From positions 104,845,647 through 104,909,646 of the forward strand of contig CM035417.1 in assembly GCA_020310875.1 (NCBI GenBank): DNA of 64,000 bases. Reading direction: 5' to 3'. Shown in pieces: positions 31,701 to 44,903 of this stretch; positions within the stretch are counted from its first letter, which is position 1, and the number at the start of each line of letters is the position of its first letter. Origin of the DNA: Ceratopteris richardii (taxonomy: Eukaryota; Streptophyta; Polypodiopsida; Polypodiales; Pteridaceae). The notes under the pieces are model-generated. The model saw nothing but the letters and a program-made list of their open reading frames with translations, was not told the DNA's origin and did no database searches. The translations under genes and the position numbers were made by a program.

Positions 31701-34343
31701 TCACTCCACAAAAGGAAGTAATCCCAAAGCTTTGTGGAAAGCTTCAAACTTCTCCCTAGGCAAAGCCTTCGTGAAAAGGTCTGCAATGTTTTCCTCGATG
31801 GGCACATATGCCAAGCTGATCTCCCCAGCAGAGAACCTTTCCCTGACATAGTGATAATGCACCTCAATGTGCTTAGTGCGAGCATGGAACACAGGGTTCC
31901 TTGCAACTGCCAATGCGCTTTGACTGTCAGTGAAGATGGTGCTGGCAGAAAACTGACCAACACCCAAATCAGCCATAAGGCGTCTGAGCCACACACACTC
32001 AACAATAGCTGTGAAAGCTACCCTATACTCAACCTCACAACTGGAAGTGGCTAGAGTAGGTTGCTTCTTGCTCAACCAAGATATACATGAGCTACCAAGC
32101 ATGAAGCAAAAGCCACTAGGTGACAGATGAGTGTGATAGCAACCAACCCAATCAGAGTAAGAAAAAGCATGCAAATCTGGCAGTAGTGATCCCCCCTTGG
32201 AATAAAACAACCCAACTAGCCGAGTACCACTCAAATAGCGAAAGATGCACTTAACTGTTTGCCAATGCTTGACTCCTGGGCAATGCATAAACCTACTCAT
32301 CTGTGAGACAACAAATTGAATATCTCGCCGAGTAATGCATAAGTAAATCAAGCATCCAACAGCCTGCTAATAGAGAACATCAACAAATGCATCTCTAGCA
32401 TCATGAAGACTCCATCGTAAACCTGCCTCCATAGGAGTGGCAATACGCTTACAATCTTCAAGGCCAAAACGCTACAATAATGTGTCAATATATTTCATTT
32501 GGCACAAAGCCATTCCACCATCAACTTGCATAAACTGAATGCCCAATAGTGATGCAGATGCCCCAAATCAGACATCTCAAATGAGGCATGCAAATCAGCC
32601 TTAAAATCAGCAATATGCTTCTCAATAGGACCAGTGAGCAGCATGTCGTCAACATCGACAACAATGATCAAAATCACATCATTAGCATGCTTAACATATA
32701 AGGTGCTTTTAATTGGACTGTTCTCAAAACCATGTGCAATCAGATAGGCATGTATTTTCTCATACCAAGCACGTGGTGCTCGCTTTGAACCATATAATTC
32801 CTTCTTTAACCTGCACACCTGGTTTTCATGCCCTTTCTACACAAAGGCATGGGGCTGAAAAACATACACTTCTTCATGCAAGTCACCATTCAGAAATGTT
32901 GTTTTAATGTCCAACTGATGTACATTCCAACCATGATGAGCTGCAAGTTCACAGATGCTACGAATAGTACTCATTCGGCAAGTAGGTGCAAAGGTCTCAT
33001 CAAAATCAATGCCTCTTTCTTGCACCTAACCCTTTGCAACAAGTCTAGCCTTATACCTGTCAACTCTACCATCAGGCTTACACTTCAACTTGTATAGCCA
33101 CTTAGTCCCAATGGCCTTCTTTCCAGGAGGCAAGTCACATAAAGACCAAGTACCATTCTTCATTATAGCATCATATTCAGACTGCATAGCAGCCATCCAA
33201 TTTTTTAAATTTTATGCTTCATCAAACGAAACAGGCTCATTCTCATCACAGAGACTAGATGTAGCCATAGCATAGCAATCTGATGCAAAAGAAGCTATGA
33301 GAGCCTGAACGATTATGATATGAGAGAGGAGCATCTAATTTGCTATCACGCAAGGTCTGCACTAGCCATTTTGGCATAGTTCTTGTCTGCTCAATATCAG
33401 CTCTCTCATCAATAAGTGCATCACGTACATCTGCATCAGAAATGGAATTATCTGCATCATCACATGAAACCTGCAAAGGTTGAGAAGTTGCCTCATTAGG
33501 ACCAGCACTAGACTGTCCACCTGTAAAAAGAGGCAGCAAAGTATCATACATGTCTTTGGAGCTAACATATGTCTCCTTAGTACATGAAAGCAATGGCTGA
33601 ATAGCATCTTCTATAAAAACAACATCACGGCTAACAAGAATGCGTTTAGTCTGTGGACGATATAGACGATAGCCTTTACTTTCAGAACTGTACCCAACAA
33701 AAATACATTTTATTGCTTTATCATCCAATTTTCTGCGATGTTGTCTAGGCACTAATGCATATGCCAAACAATCAAAAACACGCAGCTGCGCAACAGATGG
33801 CTTGCAATCATGCTAAGCCTCATATGGAGTGATAGACTACAGCGCTTTAGTGGGACACCTGTTCAATACATATGCTGCACACATGACAGCCTCAAGCCAG
33901 AAACTATGTGGTAAAGCGTGACTCTTGACCATACACCTCGCCATCTCCATGAGTGACTTTTTCTTTCATTCAACAACTCCATTATGTTGAGGTGTATATG
34001 GCATTGTACACTGGTGTTTTATCCCACGTTCAGCCAGAAATGCATTAAAATCAGAAGACGTATCTTCCCCCCCTCGATTAGAACAGAGGGTGCCCATTTT
34101 ACATGTTAACAGATTAGCCAAAACCAAAAACAGTTTGGAGCACATGAACACTTCGGACTTTGCCTTCAATGGATATACCCATGCATGCCTGGAAAAATCA
34201 TCAATTAAAGTAACAAAGTAAAGATAATTTCCAAAAGAGGTTGTTTGCATAGGACCACAGACATCACTATGTGCAAGCTTCAATGTCTTAGTAGCCCAAA
34301 CAGAACCATCTTTTGGAAATGAGGAACGCTGCATTTTGCCCAA
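31701..34343 (-). pseudogene. Copia integrase-RT-RNase H region of element 2
   Basis: Integrase core remains (LAHSDVCGPMQTTSFGNYLYFVTLIDD) with a deletion and stops. The RT has VDVDDMLLTGPIEKH (the YVDD box changed to DVDD) and is split across several frames. RNase H (31701-32351) is open for 216 codons and ends at LGLLPFVE. No continuous polyprotein remains. Confidence 0.8.
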
Positions 34344-35954
34344 AATACAGCCTTCACAAACATGTTTTCCAGGTGCCTCAAGTTTGGGAAAGAGGACACC
34401 ATTTCAAATTTCTGCAGGCGTAGCAAACTAGCAAAATTGAGATGACCAGAGCATGCATGCCAAAGCTTTACATCTGACATAGCCTCAGAATCATGTACTG
34501 CACATGCCGAATCATTCGCAGATCTTTCATAGTCTAAGAGCTTATACAGCCCATGACATAAAATCCCAGAAGCAATAATCACATCGCCATTTGACATATC
34601 ATGAACTGTACACCTGTCATCAAGAAATTTCACAACTAAGCCAATCTTCGCTAATGCAGAAACTGACAACAGGTTCTTCTTGATCCCTCGCATAAATAAA
34701 GCATTTGGAAAAGTGAAAGAACTACCATCAACAGTATTCAAAATGATCTTACCAACTCCCATAACAGGATAAGAGGAGTTATTGGCGCATCTAACAGTAT
34801 TCCCTGTAGGGGCAGGCTCGAGAGAAGAGAAGAAACTGAGCTGCGAGGTAATATGTTTGGTTGCCCCACTGTGAAAATACCAAACATCTGAGTCGATTGC
34901 AGACATGCATTGCTCATGAGAAGATGGGTCAAAACTGCAGACAGTAGTAAATGCCCATTCTTCTTCCTGCACAAGATTAGCAGACTCTGTTTTTTGTGTA
35001 GAGGCCTCTGCAACAACCATTCCAGCCTCTTTCTTCTTTGCCTCTTTAGAAGCCAGTTTTGGACAGTTCTTTATGATATGATCATTCCCTTTACAGTACT
35101 TACAAAATAATTTCTGCTTTTCTAATTTCTTCTCGTCTTTATCTTCGTTCTTCGAATGTGCAGCATTTCTAGATTTCTGCTTACTAGTAGAAGAGCTCCA
35201 TTTTCCTTTGCCCTTCTGACTAGCCAGAAAAGCTTGATCTGCAACACGCATAATGGACCTGTTCTACTTAGACTGATCATCCTGCAACAGAACAGAGACT
35301 AACTCCTCAAATGACAAGGTTTGGATTGCCTTTCATAATCAACCAAAGAGTAGAAGCAAAACTCTGATATGAATTAGGAAGACCATTCAGAACGGTCTGC
35401 ACAAGTGAGCTATCTGGTATAACCTCATTAGCAGAAATCAACTGTTCCTTCAAGTCTTTGATCTTTGTTAGGAAACTGTCCATAGAATCACCTTCATTCA
35501 TGTGCTCACTCTCCAACTATTTTCTGAGGTAAGCAACACGAGCCTCATTCCTAGCTTGGTACAATGTGGTAAGTGTATCCCAAGCATCGTTAGCTATTTT
35601 GCAAGAGCAAATGTGAGGAATAATGGCATGTTTGATAGACAAAGCTATTTATGCATGTGCTTGGGCATCTCTGCCATCCCAACAAATCTGCTCTGCAGTA
35701 GGTGCAACCAAAACTGCAGTACGAACATGAATATGCAGAATATCATCATCTTCGACACCTTCTGCATCAGCTTCAATACCTCTAGTTGTAACAGTTGCAG
35801 GTGTGATAGGACGTTTTTTGACACCCTGCACAATGTTCCACAATCCTTTTGCAACCAACACATGTTGCATCATATAAGTCCATAACGGGTAGTTGGTACC
35901 ATCCAACTTATCCTCAACAGCCAACATACGGAATACATCACTGCTTTTAGCCAT
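34280..35954 (-). pseudogene. Copia gag-protease region of element 2
   Basis: Gag starts at 35954 (MAKSSDVFRMLAVEDKLDGT), with a UBN2-like segment (NYPLWTYMMQHVLVAKGLW). In-frame stops interrupt it near 35648 and 35518. The frame then holds gag (35307-35516) and a 323-codon open stretch (34280-35251) with the CCHC knuckle and a protease-like WYFHSGATKHIT, where the usual DSG reads HSG. Loss of the catalytic Asp and the stops show that it is dead. Confidence 0.8.
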
Positions 35955-36382
35955 GGCAGGTGACTAAAATACCTTGATGCAGAAAATTGACTGTATCTCA
36001 AAAAGTTGAATAGAACTGCCCAGACGAATTCCGCTAGACCTGTAGCAGACTTCGAGACGCTTATACTGGCGAACAAAAACTGGTATATACCTTCGGCACA
36101 AAAAGAACAAAATTCGTGCAATTTTGAGACTACAGTCGGAGGAGTGTCGACGACACCCTAGATGAGGCGATGACCTGCTCTGATACCAATTGTTGGAGTT
36201 AGACATCTGTGGAAGCACACAAACAGCACAAGGAAGAAGAAGAGAATGTACAAAGATAAGTAGCCCATTAGGGCAATAGGCGTATATACAAGCCGGGGGG
36301 GGAAAAAATCTCCGAAAGAGGGAAAAAAGTGTCCCGACAGTCCTAATGTGTTCACACGCATCACTACCTAAATATATCAACA

Positions 36383-36484
36383 GTGAATGAAGGGATAATG
36401 TGTATATGAAACGTGTATGTAAGAAGATCTTGGGCATGGATGGGAGGATAAGGACATGAATTTCTTTATGTGGTGGTGGATGAA
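36383..36484 (+). repeat. Gypsy-like LTR remnant, right part
   Basis: GAAGGGATAATGTGTATATG, then TTGGGCATGG and GGGAGGATAAGGACATG, match 48995-49075. It continues the LTR interrupted at 29130. Confidence 0.7.
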
Positions 36485-36486
36485 CT

Positions 36487-39400
36487 GTTTTTTTTGTTAA
36501 GATAAAGGAAGTTCAACCTTAGCCTACTCTCGCGGACTTGGATCAATTAAAAGAAAAGTACAAGAGAAGGGGACTAGTGCCTATGGGATCCTTCGAGTCC
36601 CACAGATTCGGGGTAGCTTCTACAGAGTTTAGATGGCATTACAAAGAAGGTTAATCACCCTCTCATCACCCTCATGTGGGGCCCAGATGGGTTTAAACTT
36701 GATGTTGATCAAAAGGAGCACTTGATGACACTTGAAGGGGGAGGGATTTCTTATAGTTAGCGATCCTTTTGCCAAGGAGGAACAACGATTTCTCAATCGA
36801 CCACTCTTTGGGGGAGTCACCAAAGTTGCAAGCACATCTTTCCCACCAGAACTTCCATAGGACCTCCCCTATGATGGCATTCCAGAGAGTCATGGAGCAA
36901 CTCATCGCTTCTCCTAGCAGAGCTTTCTTCCAACTGATATGTTTCTGAAGTCTAATTTTCTTTTTGACAATCTGCCAAAGCCTGTTGGAGTTGGGACCGG
37001 TAACAATGTTTGCACCAGGGAGGTATCCCACAAATTTTGCTAGCCTTAAGGTTGGTCCAGATTCCACGATGAAGAATTTGCCCTAGGAGGACAAGGCACC
37101 ACTTCTTGTTGAGGTTAACCAGATAATGAATGGTTTCTTTGATGTTCGGGATTTTTTATAGGTAATTACCATTGTGCCATCTGAGACCAAACAAGCTCGG
37201 CACGTCGTGCCCCATGAGGAGGCGAACTTTAGAGCCGTCCTAGGCGAGATGTTTGCTTTGCAAAGTGTTCTATTCTTCATAGGAAATGTTGACGCTAGGG
37301 TCAATATCCTCAAAGTTGATCCACTGGTTGGTGTCTTACTTCTAGAGATGTTTCCATTTTTTGAAGCCTTCGTTCCATAGCCTTTTGGCATTTCGAATGT
37401 TCCAAGATTCCATGGTCCGGATGCCATGGATCGGGAACTAGATAGAGTCCTCTTGTCTGATACCAGCAGCCCAGTTTCAATCTTCACTTATTCTTGTGAA
37501 GCTTTTGACTTTATTCCAACTCTTGCATAGGTAGCACACAAGATTCGAGCCTTTCGGGAAGACCAGGATCGAGGAAAAGAAAAGGGTCAGAACGTCAAGA
37601 TTCTTCCAATTCGGGAATCCCATGAGAGCCAACTCATTCTTGATTTTCTGAAGATCAACTTGGCCCATGAGGCCTCCCCATTGCACCACGCCTTAATCAT
37701 CCATTTTGCCGCTAGTTTGTTAGCCATGCACCCAATGTCTAGAATGCCAAGGCCTCCACTATCTCTTTGGCTCGTGCAGATGGACCACTTGATTTTAGGC
37801 ACCCCCTTCCTATTGTGGTCGCCCATCCAAAGAAAGTTTTTGCAAATACTTTTCAGTTTGGATATATCTTCCTCTTACGGTCTCCAACAAGAAAGGAAGT
37901 AGATGCTCGAAGATATGAGGAACGTGTTGATAACCATTGCACGACCAACGAGATTGATTTTCATACCTCTCCAATAGTTTAGCTTGTTTTCGAGTCTGGC
38001 CAGCACCCAGTTCCACCGCTGCTCCATCGAGATACCAAACCCCAAGGGAATCCCAAGAAGCCAGAAAATTTGGCCTTGTGGAATGATTTAACAGCCATGA
38101 TCAATGAGAAGGTCAGGCTGGATCCCAACAATAGCTCTGAAAGCAATCTTCCAGTGGTTGACTTTGGCCCTAGAGGCTATGCAGAAAGTATCCACACACC
38201 TCCAGAACATCTCCAAGCTGCTACTATCGATGTGGACAAATGTGTTCATATCATCGACAAAAAGTCTCATGGTGATTTGGCCACAGTCAAGAGGCAATCA
38301 AAGGCCTTTGATATTACCTGCTTCCACCTAGTGCTCCACCAGCTGGCCAAGCCCTTCCGTGGCAATGGCAAAGAGAAGGGGAGCCAACGAGCATTCTTGT
38401 CTAATCGATCTTCTAAGTTTGATCACCTTCAAAATGTTTTCCTTTAACATTAATTTGAGAAGACACGTTTCCCAGAAGGATCGAGATCATCTTGATGAAT
38501 TTCTGACTAGATCCGAGATCTTTAAGAGACTACAGAATATATTCCCATTCCAACCTATCATAGGCTTTATCAATGTCAATCTTGAGGAAGACCACATCTT
38601 GTCTTGACTCATTTGCAAAGTCGAGACCTTCCCAGATATCTATACCACATCTTGTCTTGACTCATTTGCAAAGTCGAGACCTTCCCAGATATCTATAATG
38701 GTTTCCAAAATTGACATGCCTTTGACGAAACCTTTTTGGTCCTCGCTTAACCACGCTCTCAGATGGCTAGAAATTCTATTGGCTATGTCTTTGGCAATGA
38801 TCTTATATCCCGTTTGGAGCATCGTAATCAGATGCCAGTTCTCAATTCTATTCTTTTCCCCTTTTTTGTGTATTAACTTTGCCATTGTTGAGACAAGTCG
38901 GAAGCGCACCAAACTCGAGCGCCTCTTGCCAAACCAGACAAAGAGGGGTGGTGACCACCAACTTGAAGGACTTAAAGAACTCATTAGTGAGTCCGTCCGA
39001 CACCGGACTTTGACCACAAGAGAGGGCATCAATGTCTTCAACGATTTTTGCTTCCGAGATAGGGGCATCAAGCAGGGAACGAAGGTTGAGTGGGGTCCTA
39101 TGAGAGGAAACTCTAGAAATGGCTGCCATGCAGTCCCATCTATGGTGGGAGAGGGGGGTCACGATCCCCAAGAGTCTCATAAAAAGCCCTTCAATGATCC
39201 CAAAATTATCTTTATCCATATTGCATACATTTCCATTTGAGTATAGCAATAGGGGGATCGATTCTCTATTTTGTTTTCTTTTAAGGATGTGGCAAAAAAA
39301 AATGATAACGATCGGGTAGTGATCAGAGATGGCAAGGTCAGTGCATTGCGAGAAGGAAGGGCGGCCCCACTGATGAATTATGGTATGAGCAATGTATCAT

Positions 39401-39700
39401 CTATCCCACCCAGCTTTCCTCAGGTCCTCGCCCGCTTGGAAATTTTACCACGAAAAGCCATTCAAATCTTAGAATTCGACCAAATCCAAGTGCAGTTTCG
39501 TTTTGCCCCATGTTTCTTTCTCTCGATTGATGATGACCCCGTCATCAATTTTAATCTCTTAAATATAGATAAATTCTGGGTTTAGGGTAATGTCTTGAAG
39601 CCATTGACCAATGATGGTTGCTCTTGAGGGATCGGTTAGCCCTCTAGTGTTTAACGAGATGATGATCATTATCGTAAGTTACCCTCTTTGCGGGAGGGGA
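36487..39700 (-). pseudogene. Long LINE copy, endonuclease to 3' tail, decayed
   Basis: From poly-T at 36487 the minus strand runs through the LINE tail, the zf-RVT region (36693-37067, with the first half of the finger damaged), the ORF2 linker and the reverse transcriptase. The RT has a FVDDMNTF box (about 38245-38265) and the start block ITMLQTGYKIIAKDIANRISSHLRAWLSEDQKGF near 38720-38850. An endonuclease start (IIISLNTRGLTDPSRATIIG) lies near 39600-39670. Stops and frameshifts occur throughout. A 53-bp tandem duplication at 38591-38696 interrupts the RT. It is the only copy reaching the endonuclease, but at about 3.2 kb it is shorter than a full ORF2. Confidence 0.85.
38591..38696. repeat. 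53-bp tandem duplication within LINE
   Basis: Units 38591-38643 and 38644-38696 are identical, starting ACCACATCTTGTCTTGACTC. 53 is not a multiple of three, so it also breaks the RT frame. Perfect identity suggests a recent slippage or repair event. Confidence 0.9.
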
Positions 39701-39834
39701 CCTTATCCTTTCTCTTCTTAGATTCTTCTTTCTTTTTCGCCAAGAGGGGGTCCTGACTTAGCTTTTGTAGTTGTGTGCCATCACAAAAGAAATATTCGCT
39801 TTACAATACTAGTATCAAAGTGTGTGTAAAGCCA

Positions 39835-40007
39835 GATGATGTAGCCATAGGAGGCAGGGATTGAACCCTCATTAATTTCTTGATAGCCACATGAGCTATC
39901 CAACAAACACATATGAAGAGATTTCGAGATGATGTAGCCCTAGGAGGTGGGGATTGAACCCTCATTAATTTCTTGACAGCCACATGAGCTATCCAACAAA
40001 CACCTAT
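39835..40007 (-). repeat. Two tandem tRNA-like SINE heads
   Basis: Two units with a period of 93 bases. On the minus strand each has TAGCTCATGTGG (exact A box) and GGTTCAATCCC (exact B box) about 30 bases apart. No full cloverleaf is seen. A related head occurs near 53400-53470. Confidence 0.6.
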
Positions 40008-40059
40008 GCATAATTTTATAGATTCTTCATCGTCCACTCAAAAACGTTTCTGCTATTTT

Positions 40060-41970
40060 ACCAATGTTATCGCCAAGACTACAACTATCGTTGCCAAGTT
40101 TTGGGTTGTACTTGCCAAGCCTTTAGCATGTTCTCCTTTGAAAGCATGACTACTTATCTTTAGTAAGCTCAACAAGTTTTTGACTTTTAGCAATAACCTC
40201 ATTTTCGGAAAAGGAAAAGGAAGAGTTCAAGACCATTTCTTTCGGGGGAAATGATATATAAAGGTAGCATGAGATGTAATCTTCCACATGAAGATGCAGA
40301 GAATGGTAAGAACATGACTCTTTTGAAATCCCATTCCATTATTGTTTTGAAGCTTTTAGGAGTTAATTTTATAAAAAAATCTGTTTTTTTTTTTTGGAGA
40401 TTGAAAAGAGGAGGCTTGGATAATAATTCTAAGGGAAAGATGGTAGATTCATGAAGTATGGGATATAAACTCCCATAAAGAATTATTAAATTTAAGAATT
40501 TGTAGCGAAGGTGAGACTTATGGATTCCTCAAGACCCCTTCTCCACCTTTTTTTATACTTTTGGATATTGTATTATGTAAATTCCTATTTTGGAAGAGGG
40601 AAAACTAATTGGTTTAGGCATGGGTTTTTTATGAAAACGATATATAAGGGTAGTATGTATAAATTAGGAGAAGCTTACAAAGCTCTCCAAAGAACACCTT
40701 CATTCACTTTCTGAGAAAAATTCCAACACATAAATTTAATAAATTCCCATTGTGAGGGAGGGAAAAGGAGCAACATTAGGTATGGATTGGTGGGGAAGAA
40801 CATGCATATAGAGAGCATGTCATATGGAATTTCCTATGGAATCATTCATTTAATAAGATGGATGAGCTTAGGAGGCATTATTCATCCTCAAAGACCCTTC
40901 ATGTGCAAATTCTTGCAAATTTTCACTTTCAAAAGTAGGAAAAGGGATAGATCAAGAGGATTATCATAGAAAAAACGATGAACACATGAAATATGGTATA
41001 CGTATTATCGTAGGAAATTAGCATGATCAAGAAAATCCATATTAGAAAAGGAATAAAAGCTAACCAAAACCTCCCATTTATTATTTTTGCAAGAGGGTAA
41101 AAAATTGTTGTTCGTGCATGTTTTGGGAAGAAAATTCTTACGAGAATAGAGGATTTAGGAATATGAACATATGTTAAAGTATTTTCATATAATACTCTCT
41201 CATAATATGGATAGAAATATAGGATTTGCATGATGAAAGAGAGCCTTTGGGCACATCATAAATCACATTTCCTCTCTTTTTCCAACACGTCTATTTGTTG
41301 ACTAGTTTGTCATGTCACACTTGTAGGGGCCATATCTTAGTCTAAGAAACTCCAAATTGGATGTGATTTGTCTCATCTCTAATAGCACAAAATCATTTTT
41401 CTTATTACACAAAGAATATTGGAACTATAGTTTTCTATTTCTATGCAACTTTGAAGTTATTTCAATACTTTAAGGCATTTGCACATGATGTATATGACAT
41501 TTTGAGATTTTTTGTAGGTCTTGAAAAAGTTCTTCTGGTCCTGAAATGGATTACATATGCATTTTTGGGCATATTTGCATCACTTTTTATAATCATTTGA
41601 CTCTCTTTGATATTTTAGGAAGTGTTTCGAGGGCATCAGAATGTTGAATCTCATTTTAGGACTGGAAGACAAAAAGTAAAGAGGTATTGAGTCTCATCGA
41701 AAAGCTTGAATGCATTCAATTACAACATCAAACCATTTCAAAGACATATATAAGGGATTATGGCTTATGTTCTAATATGTTAGTATATACACACATGGAT
41801 TTGTGACTGAATGATCATTGTTTTAAGTTTAAGAGAAGAATAGACCAACTTTCTAAATACATACTTGTTTGATGATTTACAAGGAACGTAATTGCAAGAT
41901 GTTAAGAGAATATGCAATAAGGGTATGGTGCCTAATGCTTTAGTATATGGCTTGTATGTTATGGGCTTGC
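40060..41970. other. No gene recognised (1.9 kb)
   Basis: AT-rich sequence with short unassigned frames only. Segments near 40250 and 40620 share AAACGATATATAAGG-type words and a Gly-Ser-Met frame, suggesting an old internal duplication. The target duplication CTTGC at 41966-41970 closes the stretch. Confidence 0.5.
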
Positions 41971-42608
41971 TGTCATGCCCCTTTGCTTGCCTCCCTGTGT
42001 TTCTATCTAGCACCCTGTGGTGCTTGGGTGATATACCCTGCTATGCCTGATTGTGCACAACTATAAGGGGAGTGGTAATCGTGCATGCCTCTAGACGGAA
42101 GACCGGCCAAGAATGCCCCCAATGTCCGGGCTAAGATGCACCATGGGCATGAGTGCTGAGTCTTCCCTTCCTCACCTTTCTTGGGGACATCGGTTGCCGC
42201 TTGGAATGTGGGTAGATGCCTGGTAATGGGAACGCCCCCCCATCCATCCTTGATGGGGCTCGTACGTAAACCGTGGGATGGCCGGCCCGATTGTGTGTCC
42301 CTCATCTTGCCTGCTCATGTTAAGGGGCCTTGGACATGTGTGGCAGAGGAGAGAGCCACTATGCCTCTTGGAAAACGACAACCTTGGACTCATGGACAAT
42401 CAACCGTCGGGATGGCCCGCTGTCGGTGACCGTCCCTCACTCTTTTGGACTAAGTCCCGTCTTCCACTACATCCAGCCTCTCGGCCATCCCGCATCTCAT
42501 GGCCCGTGTCGGCTTTCGGGTTACTCAAGGGGATTGCCCCTTAACTCGTGGTCGTCCTTCTCCTTGTGGGGACAAGCCAAAACCCCCCCTTGGACTTGGA
42601 CCATCACA
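41971..42608 (+). repeat. LARD 5' LTR, 638 bp
   Basis: Matches 45252-45893 at roughly nine bases in ten by eye. The main difference is a pure C run (about 18 bases) near the end of the 3' copy. Confidence 0.9.
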
Positions 42609-42610
42609 AC

Positions 42611-42622
42611 TGGTATCAGAGC
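42611..42622 (+). promoter_or_regulatory. LARD primer binding site (initiator tRNA-Met)
   Basis: TGGTATCAGAGC lies two bases after the 5' LTR. Confidence 0.85.
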
Positions 42623-43499
42623 TTCGGCTCTCGGTCCGTCAGTGAATCTGTCGTCGACCGTAGTAGTCGTTGATCCGTCGATAAAAAGGGCAATTTTCTT
42701 TTTTACATGGATATGTTCGCCGTTGGTCCTCGCTTGGGCCTCGACTCATCTTCGGCATAATTTTTACATGTACGTCGCAACGTCATCGTCGGCTTCCGCA
42801 TTAGTCGTCAGCAAACGAAAGTGGATCTGTGCTTTAGGCCCGAGTGGCAACAGGTCTCGGGATCGATGTGGCAGACCACCCTCATCTTTCATGATCCTTT
42901 GGAAAGGCACAATGATTTGCCCATCAATGTGCTTATGGGCCCGACCCTCTTGTCGGCCCACTCCCGTTCACTTTTTCTCTCTCGGGTCTAGCCCCCCGTC
43001 GACTTTTTCCACAGCATTCCCGTTGGGAGGAGGGAGGGACCATCCTCCATATGCCGGTAAGGCCACCTTGTTCTCTGGGCAGGGTAGCACCGTAAGTCGC
43101 ATCTGTGCCACCGTAAGTCACGTCCCTTGGGGGAGGGGCCCCCGTCCATGAGATTCAAAATCAGGGAGCGACACAGGGTAGTCCCATCGTGCTCCACCGC
43201 GGGTGGGCCGGTCGGGTATAGTGCTTAATCCACTTGACCACCTTCAAAGACCATGTCCCTTTCACAATTATTGCTAAATCTTTTGTTATGTGCCCGAAGC
43301 TAAGTGACATTTTGGAAGATAAAGGCCAACAAACCATGTTCTCCTGCGAGGATATCGCATCAGCCGAGGTAATGAGTGCTCTGATGCCAAAATTTTAATT
43401 GAATGGAATATTGTGTCTTTTACTCTTTGGTTAGCGTGTTGAGAGGTCATCAAAACGATGTGTGTGCCTCGCGTCGGGCTGTACGAGGCCGGGGAGCGC

Positions 43500-44175
43500 A
43501 CTATGACTGTAAACGGCTAGCGTGGTTGTATGCTGCTACTTGCACCGCACGTCCATGCCTACATGCAAAACGATGAAGGGCCACCAATAGGCCCAATTAC
43601 ATGTGGCCAGTGGGTGTGTGGCCTTGCCCTCCCATCCGTGCCTTGAGCAATGCTGCCGGCGGGTTCCTTCGAGGACGGGGCATAGTTGGGAACAAAGTGG
43701 CCAGCAAGTGTGTGACCTTGTCCTCCCGTCCGTGCCTTGGGTGTAGGTGTTGATCACGGGTCCCCTTGAGGCCAGGGCAAAGTTTAAGTGAAGTTGATCG
43801 GCGGGTGTGTGGCCTTGCCCTCCCGTCCATGCCTTGATGGACGTCGCCTGTGGGTCCCCTTAAGGCTGGGGCAAAGTATGGAAATGAAACGGCCCATGTG
43901 ACCGTAAGCTGCTCTACGCGCCGCACGTCCATGCCTTTGTGCGCAACGTCAAAGGGCCATCGATAGGCCCAGTTTCAAATAGAAACGACTGACGTGACTG
44001 TAAGCCGCGCAATGCGCTGCACGTTCATGCCTATGAGCCGCAACGTCGAAGGGTCATTGATAGGTCCATTTTCCAAATGGAAATGACCGGCATGAATGTA
44101 GGCCACTCTAAGTGCCGCACATCTATGCCTATGTGCCAAAACGATGAAGGGCCGCCGATCGGCGCATTTTATTGG
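43500..44175. repeat. Modular minisatellite in the LARD interior
   Basis: Two module types alternate. One (about 90 bp, with GCCGCACGTCCATGCC, CAACG and GAAGGGCC) occurs near 43506, 43893, 43984 and 44080. The other (about 95 bp, with GTGTGTGGCCTTGCCCTCCC) occurs near 43601, 43700 and 43797. They are diverged copies, so not recently homogenised. Confidence 0.75.
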
Positions 44176-44271
44176 TGGGAATTTCCTTGGCGGGCACTTG
44201 TCATTCGGGCTATGTCGCACCTTGAAAATTATGGACCGTCCGAAAGGAAACAACGGGTGTGTGTGGAGTGG

Positions 44272-44903
44272 CAATGAGGCCCTCCCATCACAAAATTGGG
44301 ATGAACCCATATGGATCATATCTACCCGGGAAGGGGCAAATTTTAACTTAGAATCGGCTTCGGGCCTAAGTGTTCCACTTTGGCTCTGACTTTGAGCGGA
44401 ATGGCCCACTTAGCCATTTTGATAGCACAAGGGCAAACCGAGTGACCAGTCGTGAATTGAATTAGAGGGAACGGCCATCCTTTTGATGATAGGATCTTCT
44501 TGGAAGTCCTAGACCCGAACCGGCACATTCAGCTTAATAAGAGGCAAAGGTGCCATGACCCAAACTGGGATGAACCGGCACATTCAACTTAATAAGAGGC
44601 AAAGGTGCAATGAGGCCCTCCCATCACAAAATTGGGATGAACCCATATGGATCATATCTACCCGGGAAGGGGCAAATTTTAACTTAGAATCGGCTTGGGG
44701 CCTAAGCGTTCAACTTTGGCTCTGACTTTGAGCGGAATGGCCCACTTAGCCATTTTGATAGCACAAGGGCAAACCGAATGACCAGTCGTGAATTGAATTA
44801 GAGGGAACGGCCATCCTTTTGATGATAGGATCTTCTTGGAAGTCCTAGACCCGAACCGGCACATTCAGCTTAATAAGAGGCAAAGGTGCCATGACCCAAA
44901 CTG
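44272..44903. repeat. 336-bp tandem duplication in the LARD interior
   Basis: 44272-44607 is repeated from 44608 to about 44903 with only a few changes, starting CAATGAGGCCCTCCCATCAC. The second unit lacks the last 40 bases. Confidence 0.9.

Larger units (their letters stand above)
31397..36382 (-). mobile_element. Ty1/copia element 2, both LTRs, decayed coding region
   Basis: The 3' LTR is 31397-31626 (230 bp) and the 5' LTR is 36191-36382 (192 bp, with a deletion of about 40 bp). The primer site TGGTATCAGAGC lies at 36189-36178 on the minus strand. Coding order on the minus strand: gag (start 35954), zinc knuckle (CKYCKGNDHIIKNCPK near 35100), protease, integrase (33966-34343), RT (32495-33250) and RNase H (31701-32351). 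The LTRs differ at many sites, so insertion is old. Neither side shows a 5-bp target duplication, so recombination has altered the ends. Confidence 0.9.

Noticed and set aside
42330-43151. 273-codon plus-strand frame
   Set aside because: It runs from inside the 5' LTR over the primer site into the LARD interior; GC-rich sequence lacks stops by chance, and no domain or repeat of the frame is seen in the 3' LTR copy.
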